Source of the DNA: Rhynchopus sp. YZ270_cl-10
Taxonomy: Eukaryota > Euglenozoa > Diplonemea > Diplonemida > Diplonemidae
Direction: 5' to 3'
Assembly: GCA_964035575.1 (NCBI GenBank)
Contig: OZ037856.1
Coordinates: 1,302,001 to 1,366,000 of the forward strand
DNA: 64,000 nt
Positions 30,130 through 40,198 of this stretch are shown here, piece by piece. A program made the position numbers and the translations under genes. The notes beneath the pieces are model-generated. The model was not told the DNA's origin and searched no databases. It saw only the letters and a program-made list of their open reading frames with translations. Numbering within the stretch: position 1 is the first letter of the stretch; every line of letters starts with the position of its first letter.

Positions 30130-33100
30130 ATGCTACCTGTGATTCCGAATGTGGCAAGGCCACATCAAAGCCGTCCTTTCCGTTTAGGCAGCCAAGCACG
30201 AAATGACCGCGGGTTGTTGGAGGAGCTGTTGCGTGAGCAGGACACTGACCTGAAGGAGGCGGATCGCGTGTACGAGCAGCACATCAGTGAGACGCAGCGA
30301 GGGGATGAGTTCATCTCCACACAGTCATTCGACATGGATTCGCCGAAGAAGAAGCAAAAGCCCTTCAGCAGCATTGTCCAAGCGTCCGCAGACACAGAGA
30401 GCCCCCTCCGCAAGCTCAGCTGCTTCCCCGACGCCACCACCCCCACACAGCCGCACAACAGCTCCTTCCTCAGCAGAGGCTTCCTCCCCACCAGCCAGCA
30501 GCGGATGTCGTCCCCCATCTCGTCGCCGCGCAGGTCCTCCATCAACGACGTGCCCGAGACGGAGGACAGCACAGACCCGCTCCTGATGCAGCTTGCTGTC
30601 ATCGAGGCGGCGACAAATAGGCTGCGGGACATGAAGTCCCGCTACCAAGGGAAGAAGGTCCGGGATGCTTCCACTCAGTACATGCAGGCGGACTACAAGC
30701 CCTTGGTCAGTAGCGCCTCACAGAACCTTCTCGGGTTCACGTGCATCCCGGTGAGGGTGACACGGAGCAAAAGCGACGTGAACCACCACGAAAACGTGCG
30801 TCAGCTGCTGACAGGCGACCTCACCGACACAGACAACAAGCAGATGAAGATCTCTGCTGCACTCTACGAAACCATCCTCGAGCTGCAGCAGTCCCAACAC
30901 GACCTGAGCTCGCTGTGCAGCAAGTTCAGCGAGGCTGTGACGAACTGCATCAAAGGTGAGTGTGTAATCTTCACCTGCCTGGGTAACGAGATTGTTAAGA
31001 TGGGCAACAGGATGGAGACCTTTGATCTTGATCGGGGCATTGTGGGGCACGTGAACAAGACGAAGGTTGGCATTGCCTTGCGCTACCCTTCGAGCCATGG
31101 CTGTTTCGACCCGGAAGTGGATGAGTGCGACGAGAAGGGGTCGGACGATGGGGTGTACTTTGTACCACTGCGCTGGGCGTCGCGTGTGGCGGGTGTGGTG
31201 CGCTTCTCGACGAACTGCGAGTCGCCTGCGGTGCTGAGCTGTGTGTCGACGTTGATCCTGCATGCAGCATCGCTCATCATGCTGCACCACCCCGACCTTG
31301 CGAAGATGGAGATCAACGCAAACCTGCTGACTGCCGTGGGCGACCTGTCGACTACGATGTTCGAGGACCACCAGCTTGCAGACCGCATCATGGAGTCCTC
31401 AAAGATGCTCCTCAAGGCTGAACGGTGTGCGCTCTTCCGTGTGGACGAGGAGGAGCAGCAGCTTGTGTCCGAGCTCGAGGGCGAGCAGGTGCGCATCTCC
31501 ATCAACTCAGGCATAGCGGGGTTCGTTGCCGTCTCGGGCGAAGGGCAGAACATCCCTAATGCGTACCTCGACCCGCGCTTCAACAGGAATGTGGACAAGT
31601 TAACAGGATTCCGAACAAACCAGATTCTCTGCATGCCCCTAAAATGCGACGGCAAAGTGCTCGCAGTAGCGCAGTTGGTCAACAAAGTCGACAACGAGCC
31701 GTTCTCGAAGTACGACGAAAAGGTGTTCGAAACCTACAGCTCCTTTGCCGCTGTTGCGCTGCGCAATTTCGAGATTTTCAACAAAGCGGCGGAGTCGAAC
31801 GAATACAACAAACTGCTCCTCGAGCTTGCGAATGAGCTGGGAAAAGTCACCTTGGATGACAGTGCTGTGAAGGAGAAAGTGATCCAGTGTGCGACAAGGC
31901 TAGTCAAAGCAGATCGCGGTGCACTGTTCCATGCAGACTGGGATCGGTCTGTACTTGTTGGCTCTGTAGGGGAGCGTGTCATAGAGATGCCTATCAACGC
32001 TGGCATTGCAGGGGCGGTAGCGCTGTCGGGCAAAGAGATCAACGTCGTGAATGCGTACGAGGACTCGCGTTTCAACAAGAAGGTTGATCAGATCACTGGC
32101 TACATCACGGAGACGATTCTGTCGTGTCCCATCAAATATGCGGGCAAGGTTATCGCTGTTGCGCAGCTGATCAACAAGCGGCCCACCCCGAGTGGTAAAC
32201 ACCAAATCTTCACACACTCGGATGTTGTCATCCTCGAAAGCTTTGGTACCTTGGCAGGTGTGGCGATGCGAACGGCACATCAGTACCGCAAGGAGACTAT
32301 TGAGAAGGAGAACTACTGTCGAATGCTTGGTGCGGTTGGGAACATTGTTGAGTTTGACATGCGAGGGGAGGTGGACCTCATGTGTCAGAAGATTGCGAAC
32401 GATGCGTGTCTGCTGGCAAAGGCGGCCCAGGTCAACATCTACGTCGAAGACAACGGGAAGATACCTGACGAGCCAACAGTCTCCTCCATGAAGGACGGCA
32501 GGCTGTACCATCCTGCGGTCATCAAAGAAGCCATGGAGAAGGGCAGACCTATCACCAAACACAAACCTGTGGGCGTTTCACGAGATGAACTGGGTCAGCC
32601 ACAGACGGGCCAGTTTGCGCGAGACGTGCTGGCCCTACCTGTCTCCTGCGAGCAGGGGCTCCACAAATCGGATAAAAGCGGTCTGTTGGCCGTAGCGGAG
32701 TTCATCAACAAAGAGGAGGGCACGTTCAACTCTGAGGATGTGCAGCGTGTTGAGTACTACCTCAGGCTGTGTGCGTTCACTATCCGAAACTCGCGGCTGC
32801 TTTCCTTTGAGAAGCAGAATCGAAAAGGAGCGATGGAGCTTCTCACACACACAAAGCGCCACAAAGGACGAAGCCGCGGCAGCAAGTCTGGCGAAGGGAA
32901 GGAGGCGGTAAGCTCGCTCTGCAGGAAGGAGCTCAAGGTGGCAGAGGCGGCGATCAAGCGGACGCAGATAACGTCATTTTCGTTCGACCTGAGCTGTGTG
33001 GCGGGGGACGTGCAGCAGCTGGCGCACATCCGCTTTATGTTCCGAGAGTGGGGCCTTTTGGAGGAGCTTAACATCGAGGAGCAGGCCTTCTTTAACTTCT

Positions 33101-33945
33101 TTTTGTGTGTGAAGAAGAAGTACCGCTCTGTGCCGTACCACAACTTCCTCCACGCGCTGGACGTCACGCAGGCAGTGTTCTCGATGATGTGCATGCTTGA
33201 GACGCATATGGAGAGCTTCACTCATCTAGAGAAGTTTGTCCTCCTCCTCTGCGCACTGTGCCACGACGTCGACCACATGGGCGTCAACCACAGTTTCCAC
33301 TACGGGACGGAGACACCATTGGGCATTCTCTCCAACGCCACAGGGTCGACAAGCCCGCTGGAGGTGCATCACTGCAATATGATGTTTGGTGTGATGCAGC
33401 GCTCAGGCTGCGACCTGCTTACACCGCTGACTCATGAAAAGCAGACGGATGCGTACAAGCTCTCGATTGAGCTTATTCTTGCTACAGACATGGCACGACA
33501 CGCGGAGCTGCTGAAGGAGTTCACCAGCATCGCGTACGACAGGACGCTTCCATACCACAGACAGCTGGCGATGGTGATGATCCTCAAGTTTGCTGATATC
33601 TCAAACCAGGCGCGACCTTTTGAAACAGGCAAGAAGTGGGCAGAGAAGATCACAGAAGAGTTCCACTGCCAAGGCGATGCGGAGAAGGTGCGTCTCGGGC
33701 ACGTCACCATGGCGCACTTCGACCGAGACAAGGCAGAGCTTCCCGAGCTCCAAGCAAGCTTCATCAGCAATATGTGCGAGCCTCTCATCACCGAAATCAT
33801 GACAGTGTTCCCAGAACTGTACGTCATCAAGCAGCAGCTGCGAGCCAACAGAGAGCTCTGGGCAGAGGAGCAGGCAGCGTCCAAAGGCGACCCTTCCCCG
33901 TCCACGAAGCCGGAGATACTAGTCTCAGAACAGAAGTCACCCTGA
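30130..33945 (+). CDS. Class I cyclic nucleotide phosphodiesterase with four GAF domains
   Basis: 1,271 residues, no intron. It hydrolyses cAMP and/or cGMP. A Ser-rich leader is followed by four GAF-like domains, at about 265-390, 394-553, 557-718 and 727-893. The second and third are the best kept, with PNAYLDPRFNRNVDKLTGFRT and VNAYEDSRFNKKVDQITGY, the N-K-x-F-x3-D/E type pattern of nucleotide-binding GAFs in PDE2/5/6/10/11. The catalytic domain (about 975-1245) has YHNFLHALDV, metal-binding HDVDH (His1045 onward), LKFADISNQARPF and a Q-containing ELPELQASFISNM for purine contact. Animal and trypanosomatid GAF-PDEs carry two GAFs; four is unusual. The first and fourth GAFs are degenerate. 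ATG 30130 follows a CAATCAG acceptor-like site by 8 nt. Confidence 0.92.
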   Translation: MLPVIPNVARPHQSRPFRLGSQARNDRGLLEELLREQDTDLKEADRVYEQHISETQRGDEFISTQSFDMDSPKKKQKPFSSIVQASADTESPLRKLSCFPDATTPTQPHNSSFLSRGFLPTSQQRMSSPISSPRRSSINDVPETEDSTDPLLMQLAVIEAATNRLRDMKSRYQGKKVRDASTQYMQADYKPLVSSASQNLLGFTCIPVRVTRSKSDVNHHENVRQLLTGDLTDTDNKQMKISAALYETILELQQSQHDLSSLCSKFSEAVTNCIKGECVIFTCLGNEIVKMGNRMETFDLDRGIVGHVNKTKVGIALRYPSSHGCFDPEVDECDEKGSDDGVYFVPLRWASRVAGVVRFSTNCESPAVLSCVSTLILHAASLIMLHHPDLAKMEINANLLTAVGDLSTTMFEDHQLADRIMESSKMLLKAERCALFRVDEEEQQLVSELEGEQVRISINSGIAGFVAVSGEGQNIPNAYLDPRFNRNVDKLTGFRTNQILCMPLKCDGKVLAVAQLVNKVDNEPFSKYDEKVFETYSSFAAVALRNFEIFNKAAESNEYNKLLLELANELGKVTLDDSAVKEKVIQCATRLVKADRGALFHADWDRSVLVGSVGERVIEMPINAGIAGAVALSGKEINVVNAYEDSRFNKKVDQITGYITETILSCPIKYAGKVIAVAQLINKRPTPSGKHQIFTHSDVVILESFGTLAGVAMRTAHQYRKETIEKENYCRMLGAVGNIVEFDMRGEVDLMCQKIANDACLLAKAAQVNIYVEDNGKIPDEPTVSSMKDGRLYHPAVIKEAMEKGRPITKHKPVGVSRDELGQPQTGQFARDVLALPVSCEQGLHKSDKSGLLAVAEFINKEEGTFNSEDVQRVEYYLRLCAFTIRNSRLLSFEKQNRKGAMELLTHTKRHKGRSRGSKSGEGKEAVSSLCRKELKVAEAAIKRTQITSFSFDLSCVAGDVQQLAHIRFMFREWGLLEELNIEEQAFFNFFLCVKKKYRSVPYHNFLHALDVTQAVFSMMCMLETHMESFTHLEKFVLLLCALCHDVDHMGVNHSFHYGTETPLGILSNATGSTSPLEVHHCNMMFGVMQRSGCDLLTPLTHEKQTDAYKLSIELILATDMARHAELLKEFTSIAYDRTLPYHRQLAMVMILKFADISNQARPFETGKKWAEKITEEFHCQGDAEKVRLGHVTMAHFDRDKAELPELQASFISNMCEPLITEIMTVFPELYVIKQQLRANRELWAEEQAASKGDPSPSTKPEILVSEQKSP

Positions 33946-34469
33946 CGGGTTTAGAAGAGAACTTCTGTCTGTGCATTCTCGTACGTCGGTTGTGTCCGAC
34001 GGGGAACGAAAACGAACATAGAACCAGTGAAATATTGTGAGCAAAGAAGAAAGGGGGGAAGGGGGGGAACGCTCTTTCCAGAGCCGTTCCTCAACAATGG
34101 GGTGACGTTGTTGCGTTGAGTGTCCACCGAGCGTGGCTCTGGGGCGTCAATGTTTCTTCCAGCAACTAAGCCGTTGTTGCAAATGAATGGCGAGATATGG
34201 TCAGTTTATGAGTTTTTGTCCTTTCCTATTACCAATGAAAGCAACCCCCGTCCCGCCCCACTCCTCTTTACATATCCACGCACACTTCCCCATTGGAACA
34301 CGTATTTTTTTGCATTTTCCCTGCAAATTCTGTTCTGTTCAATCTGGGCAGAATAATTGCCTCGAAGGACTCTGCAAGCATGCTTCCCCTCGCCACCCTC
34401 CCACCTCATGACTCATCACGACCCTCACCCCCCGCAGGAGTTTAGGGAGTATACAGATTAACAGGCAAG
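33946..34469. other. Intergenic region before eL21
   Basis: No gene or repeat partner seen. The distal part is C/T-rich and ends in CCCCGCAG at 34437, 32 nt before the start codon. Confidence 0.4.
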
Positions 34470-35105
34470 ATGGTGCACTCTTATGGATACCGTGCGGGAA
34501 CCCGCGACCTGTTCTCGAAGAAATTCGGAACTAAGGGAATGCCGAACCAGACCAGGTACCTCAGGATGTTCAAGGTATGTCGATGCCACACCTCGCATGG
34601 CGTCCCCACGCGATCCACATGCATTTTTTACACCGCACACAGGTTGGTGAGCACGTGACCATCAAGGGAGACCCGGCTATCCAGAAATCGCTGCCCCACA
34701 AGGTGTACCACGGAAAGACCGGTGTCGTCTGGAACATCACCCCCCGTGCCCTGGGAGTGATCGTGAACAAGCGCCACAGACAGCGCATCATCCCGAAGAG
34801 AGTGAACGTATGTGTCTTGTTTTGTCATTGATGTGGACAACCCTGCCTACCACGTTGAATCAAAACACAACAACAAACACCAAATAAAACAACAGGTGCG
34901 TGTTGAGCACGTTGTGAAGTCCCGCTGCCAGGAGGACCTCAAGCAGCGTGTGGCGAAGAACATTGCCCTCATGAAGCAGGGCAAGAAGCGTGAGAAGCGT
35001 GCCATCGCTGGACAGCCCCGTGCCGCATGCATCATCAAGAAGACCAAGACCATCGTCGACCTCCGCCCCGAGTTCTTCGACCCCCTCAAGGCCTACAAGG
35101 TGTAA
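34470..35105 (+). CDS. RPL21: 60S ribosomal protein eL21
   Basis: Component of the large cytosolic ribosomal subunit. Exons: 34470-34574, 34643-34807 and 34896-35105, giving exactly 160 residues, the normal length. The sequence runs [19 protein letters not shown], then [34 protein letters not shown] and [18 protein letters not shown], all canonical. The introns (68 and 88 nt) are GTATGT...CACAG and GTATGT...AACAG, both in phase 0. The codon choice is the most strongly C/G-ending in the window, as expected for a highly expressed gene. Confidence 0.97.
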
Positions 35106-35274
35106 TTTTCCTCACTACAGAGGCGTTTGCTATATCATTTGTTGCCTGGCTTTGTACGCCATGAGATAAACTGAAACCCTTTCCACATGTCATTTGCCAC
35201 ATACCACCACCACCACCACCACCCCTACCCTACACCCACACCACACACCAGGCTACAAAGGGCTGGTCATTAAG

Positions 35275-37410
35275 ATGAAAGGGAAGCATATGTCGCAGGC
35301 GGTGTTCAACAAGCAGGAGTTGACCACTGTGAGAGACATCGCATACGCAGCGGCAGACAAGGAGTACATGTACCTGCGCGAGAACGAGCTGGACAGCTTC
35401 GACGCATACAACAAGCTTGAGAACCTGAAGGTGTTGGACCTCTCGCTCAACAGCATCTCCTCATGCGACTTCCTCTGGGGTGGGTCCCTCCGCAAGGAGA
35501 GCCTCCGTGAAGCGCAGCTCCCAAGGCTCCGCCACCTGTACCTTACGGGAAACTGCATCCAGAAGCTGGAAGGCTTCTCGCGTCTCGACAAACTTGAGAC
35601 CCTTGCGCTCTCCAGCAACGACATCTCGTCCTTCGAGGGCCTTGGCGAGCTCCCGAACCTGCGCGTGCTGTCGCTGAACTTCAACGACATCAGCAGCTTC
35701 AAGCACTTCCCCTTCCTGCCAAGCCTGCACTCGTTGAACCTCTTCGGCAACCCTATCGACCCTGACGCCAACCCGTCCGACCCCGAGCGTGGCGACCCTG
35801 CCGGGCACGCACACTTCCGCAAGATGGCCATCGCACTCGGAGGCCCACAGCTCATGAAGATTGACGGTGTTGCGATCACCGACGAAGAGGTCGACGCTGC
35901 ACAGGCGTACCGCGGCAAAATAGTGTTCTGCATGATGGAGGGCTTCGTGCCGTCGATATGCGAGGACGACAGCGTCGTGGAGGACGAGGCCGAGGCCTTC
36001 CTGCTCAAGATGCAGCAGAACCTCACTGAGGAGCGTCCCCTCCGCCTCCAGTCCATCCACCTCGAGCCCGGCAGGCGGAAGCCCTGCCCCGCTGGGTCGG
36101 GCAAGACCGGCTACCCGGGACCGCACCCACCCACAGAGGGCAAGCCTGTGACCCTCCACGTCTGCCTCCAGGACAGACGTCCCGTGAACAAGCGCCGCCA
36201 GGAGATCTTCCACAGCCAGCACGTCTTCCCCGTCTCCTTCAAGGTCGCAGGAGACGCGACTGAGGTGTACGTCGTGGGTTCCGTCAACCAGTGGCAGGGA
36301 GAGATCCCGCTGGACAGAATCGAGACCGAGGGCAAGGACGGCACAACGTCCGTCTCTTTCCAAACGAACCTGTACCTGTGCCCTGGTGAGTACGAGTACC
36401 GCTACATTGTTGACGGTGTGGAGAAGATCTCGGACACAAAAAAGCGTACAAGCAAGTTCGGAAAGGGAACCTGCAACTACTGCCCCGTGCACATCAACTC
36501 CTCACCCGACGCAGACGACGAGGAGCGCGACACGATTCTCTACATCAGGTGGCTGCGCAGCAACGCCACCAACGGCTTCAGCCTCATCCACGACGAGAAC
36601 GGCCTCTCTTACACACCCACCTCCGCAGACGTTGGACACTGCCTGCGTGCCGAGGTGCTGTCGTACTTGGACGGACAGTTCAACTCCATTGTGTTCGACA
36701 TCACATGCCCCATTGAGCCTGCCAGCCCACGTTGCACGAACCTCAAGATCGAGGGCGAGCATGAGGAGGGCCGCACGCTCTTCTGCTGTGCCGACTACAT
36801 CGGGGGAACTGAGGGCGAGAGCCGCCTGCAGTGGATCCGCATCCTCCCCGACCAGTCCGAGGTCGAGGTGGAGATGGGCCCGTGGCAGTACCAGTGCACG
36901 TCGGAGGACGTCGGGTGCACGATCCGTGCGCTGTACACACCTGTCCGCCACGACGGCACGGAGGGAGAGACTGTCGGATGCGAGTCGAACGTCATCCAAT
37001 CCGCACGCCCCACCATCGACAGCCCGCAGTTCGTCGGCAAGCTCCGCGCCAACAGCACCATCTCGATCGACTACACATTCATCGGAGGTGCCCCGGGTGA
37101 CTCCAGGTACCAGTGGTTCCGCCACGACGAGACCGACGACGCGTTCGTGCCCATTGCTGGCAAGACCACCCAGGTATGGAATCCTAACAAAGACTGCACC
37201 TCTGTTGTGGCGCAGCAGGGCTGAGGTTCATACTAACTTTTCTTTTCCTTTTCTTTGCACTTTGTTTACTTAACTATTAACTCACCACAGTCGTACCACA
37301 CATGCCAAGACGATGTTGGCCACATGCTGATGGTTGAAGTCACCCCAGTGAACACCGCAGGCGTGGCTGGAGCCACCGAGGAGCTCATCACAGAAGAAAT
37401 CCAGGCATAG
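35275..37410 (+). CDS. AIR9-like protein: LRR + glycogen-binding-like + A9 repeats
   Basis: Residues about 40-165 are leucine-rich repeats of the SDS22 type (LKVLDLSLNSISS, LRHLYLTGNCIQKLEG, LETLALSSNDISSFEG, LRVLSLNFNDISSF). Residues about 315-400 look like an AMPK/CBM48 E-set domain (VSFKVAGDATEVYVVGSVNQ, PGEYEYRYIVDG). Three A9-type Ig-like repeats follow, each with 'Y.WI/FR' and 'DVG..L' patterns (TSADVGHCLRAEV, TSEDVGCTIRALY, CQDDVGHMLMVEV). AIR9 proteins bind microtubules in plants and trypanosomatids and mark the cytoskeleton. Exons: 35275-37173 and 37291-37410; the 117-nt intron is GTATGG...CACAG. I chose ATG 35275 because it follows a CACCAG acceptor-like site (35251); another ATG is 15 nt later. 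The insertion of a CBM-like domain is unusual. About 671 residues. Confidence 0.82.
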
Positions 37411-37838
37411 AGCTGAGGAATGGAGAGTCGCAAAAAATAAAAATATAAAAAAACGCTTCACTCCAGCCAACATAAAGTAAAATAAGTGCGAAAACAAGAA
37501 GCAAATAAGAAGGGGGTTTTCGAAGCAACGAGGAAAGGGGGGTGGGAAAAAACTGTAAACGTTGTAGGTATCCCCATCCCATCCCTGTGCAGTTGCGTTA
37601 CTTTCTCTCTTTTTACGTTGTTCCTTTCCCCACAAAAAAAAAACTATAAAAAAAACTTAAAAAAAACGATTTTCACCCTCCCCTCTCTGAGAACTGGGAA
37701 AAGGACATTGTCAGGACCTGTCAGTTAGCATTTTGGGGCCACCGCATACTGGTGTTTAAAGTGTTCAAACCAACGAACAAAAACGAACAAAAACAAAAAC
37801 AAAAAAACAACAACAAACGGGATGGGGAAAAACCCACA

Positions 37839-37865
37839 TTTTTTTTTTTTTTTTTTTTTTTTTTT
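37839..37865. repeat. Poly(T) tract, 27 nt
   Basis: Uninterrupted run of 27 T. It could be the reverse-strand tail of an old retroposed copy, or simple slippage; no target-site duplication was found. Confidence 0.8.
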
Positions 37866-38431
37866 GCGAGTTTTCTTTTTAGGCGTTACGTTCCTAATAA
37901 AATAGCGTTGTTTTGCACTACGGCTTTTTGACTAAGCACATGCATTAGGGTTCGCTCATAAACATTTGTTTATTTTGTGTGCCTTTTTTGCGGCCCACAC
38001 CAACGTGCCTTGTGTCCTGCACGCGTTATCATTTCCCCCCCTTTATTTTTTGAGTCTTTGTTTTCTGCTATTCGTGGAAAACAATCAAACTGACAAAAAA
38101 TACGCAACAGAACAGACCGCATCTTTGCATGAGGGTCTGATGGCAGATCTCAAAACCAATTAAATTAAAATGACGTTTTCTGTTTTCCACCCCCAGTTTC
38201 GTCCCTCAGAGAGATGTGCGTTTTACCGAAGAAAACAGTTGTTCCCCCCCATGCTGCTAAACAGATAAGTCTTCTGTGCGTCCATTTGCGCCCGGAAAGC
38301 TTCTCTAGACACCAAAATATTGGGAAGGGGGTGGAAACATTTTCAAAAAAAGGGAGCGGAAAATGGGGGTGGTGTTAGATTTTTTCAACAAAAAAAAATG
38401 TGAGGGGGGAAAATGCAAAAAAAAAAAAAAA

Positions 38432-38456
38432 TAGGATAGGGTAGGGTAGGGTAGGG
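38432..38456. repeat. Short (TAGGG)n run
   Basis: TAGGA followed by four perfect TAGGG units. It resembles the telomere repeat of Giardia, but is far too short to be called telomeric. Confidence 0.6.
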
Positions 38457-38776
38457 TATAAAAAAAAATGTGGAAATTGTATTTTTTTTTTTTTTGAGTT
38501 TTTAGTGTTTTTACCCCTCCCCCCGCTGCCGCCGCTGCCACCTCGACCCCCTCGCACCACACATTGTACTGAGCTTCCTTTCTTGAGGTCTTTTCTGTCC
38601 TCTTATTTCTCGAACTTTGCACGGTGGTGAAGGAAATGACCTGACTTGTGGTTTTACTTGTGGTTTCACCATTGTTAGCCAACGGTAAAACCACACGCCA
38701 ACCTCATTTACTTCACCGTCGTGTGGTTCACACGGTTGTCTCTTACCCCTCCCTGTGATGGTGGCTGTGTCGTGCC

Positions 38777-38865
38777 CTGATGCATTTTATTGCCAGAATA
38801 TGCCAGAATACGTAAAGTACTGTATTTTGATGTATTATTTTTACAGTTAAAAAAAAATGCATCAG
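38777..38865. mobile_element. Short foldback element
   Basis: CTGATGCATTTT at 38777-38788 pairs with AAAATGCATCAG at 38854-38865. The length is 89 bp. No target-site duplication was recognised, so the family is undetermined. Confidence 0.45.
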
Positions 38866-39021
38866 AGGGGAAGTGCACAATCCAGCCAGCGTTACTGCTT
38901 TCCCACAGCCCTCCCCCAGGCTGAGCCTCCCCCCCTTTGATTGCCCCCTTTCTCTCGATGCTCATTTCAGTCGTTTCTTACTTTTTCTTGTTTTTTTTTC
39001 TTCTTTTCCTTTGGGTAATAT

Positions 39022-39168
39022 CCACCTGATTTTTACCCCGCGAAGAGGCGCGTATATCGCGTAAAGGCTGGCAAAAATGGGTGAGGTTTGGCCTATACGG
39101 GCCTATACGGGCCTATACGGGCCTATACGGGCCTATACGGGCCTATACGCGGGGTAAAAATCAGGTGG
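39022..39168. mobile_element. MITE, family A, second member, with internal 10-nt repeats
   Basis: 147 bp. Perfect 21-bp inverted ends start CCACCTGATTTTTACCCCGC. AATAT is duplicated on both sides (39017-39021 and 39169-39173). The interior contains about six tandem copies of GCCTATACGG, which continue the terminal CTATACGCGG sequence, so the array seems to have grown out of the right end. Same family as 29654-29740. Confidence 0.8.
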
Positions 39169-40198
39169 AATATGGCGAATAAACAGTTTTCTCTTTAGTT
39201 TTCTTTCCTTTCAGAGGATCAGAGGAACGGGGCACACAGCGAACGCAACAGAGCTTTATTGCCAACCCATACCCAAGACAAAAGGAAAAAAAAATGACAA
39301 TAAAAAAAACAATAGGGGGTGTCAAAACAACAAAAAAAATGTGTGTGTTTTTTAGAGGACTTTGTTTCTTTCAAGTTTCCCCCCTCCCCCCCCCACGAAA
39401 CGACCGTTTTTTTCTCTTCACCTTTTTAGTCTGGTATGTTCCTCCTTCAAGTCCCCCCCTTTTATTTTCCTTCATTTTACTCTCAAGGTGACTGAGGTAG
39501 GAGTGACTGACGCTCATCTTTTCGAACGTTTTTCTTTATTTTTCTTTTGATCCTTCCATGTGCAAACTCTAGTGGTGGGCGACTTACACATTTTTTTTTC
39601 CCCAATAAAAGGAAACAGAGAAGGACAAGGGAAAAGGGGAGGAGATAAGAGAGTAAAAAAATAAAATAACCTGAAGCCCCCTCCCTCCTTCTCGCGGTTC
39701 GTTGGTACACATGTCACGAGAGGGCGGTGTATCAAGTTTTCCTTTTTTTTCCTTCTTTTTTTTCTTCCTCCACGTTCGTCTTTTGAATTTCTTCAGAGGT
39801 CAAAAAAAAAAAATGATTCTCGAGGAACCTTAGGAACCCCTCCAGTACGCCCCAACCAACGGGAATAAAAAGGAAAAGTATCCAAAATGAATTTTAGAAA
39901 AAGTGACGGCAAAACCAAAAAACACAAAAAAGCAAGCAAAAAACAGCAAAAAAAAACAAAAAATATACAAACAAACAAACCACGCTACGTAAAAGGGGTA
40001 TCTACAAAAAAAAATAGTTGGGGTAAAAAAAACAAAACAAAACAAAAACAAACAAAAAAAACAACAAAAAAAATAATGCAAAAAATAGCGTTGAAACGTT
40101 CACAAAAACAACTCCATTATTTCCCCTCTTATTTCACATACTTTCTTTCCTCCTCCCCCACAACCACAACACCACACCAGAGTGGGGTAGACGTCAGG

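Larger units (their letters stand above)
37411..40198. other. Long gene-poor region with MITEs and low-complexity tracts
   Basis: About 2.8 kb. Specific items are listed separately: T27 tract, TAGGG run, foldback at 38777-38865, MITE at 39022-39168. An R4-like block is at 39484-39525 (AGGTGACTGAGGTAGGAGTG, GCTCATCTTTT). From 39890 the leader of the kinesin gene is an A/C-rich low-complexity tract, then a pyrimidine tract ending CACACCAG at 40180. No gene seen. Confidence 0.5.

Noticed and set aside
38777-38865. Membership of the foldback in MITE family A
   Set aside because: Its ends (CTGATGCATTTT) share only CTGAT with that family and no 5-bp duplication is seen.
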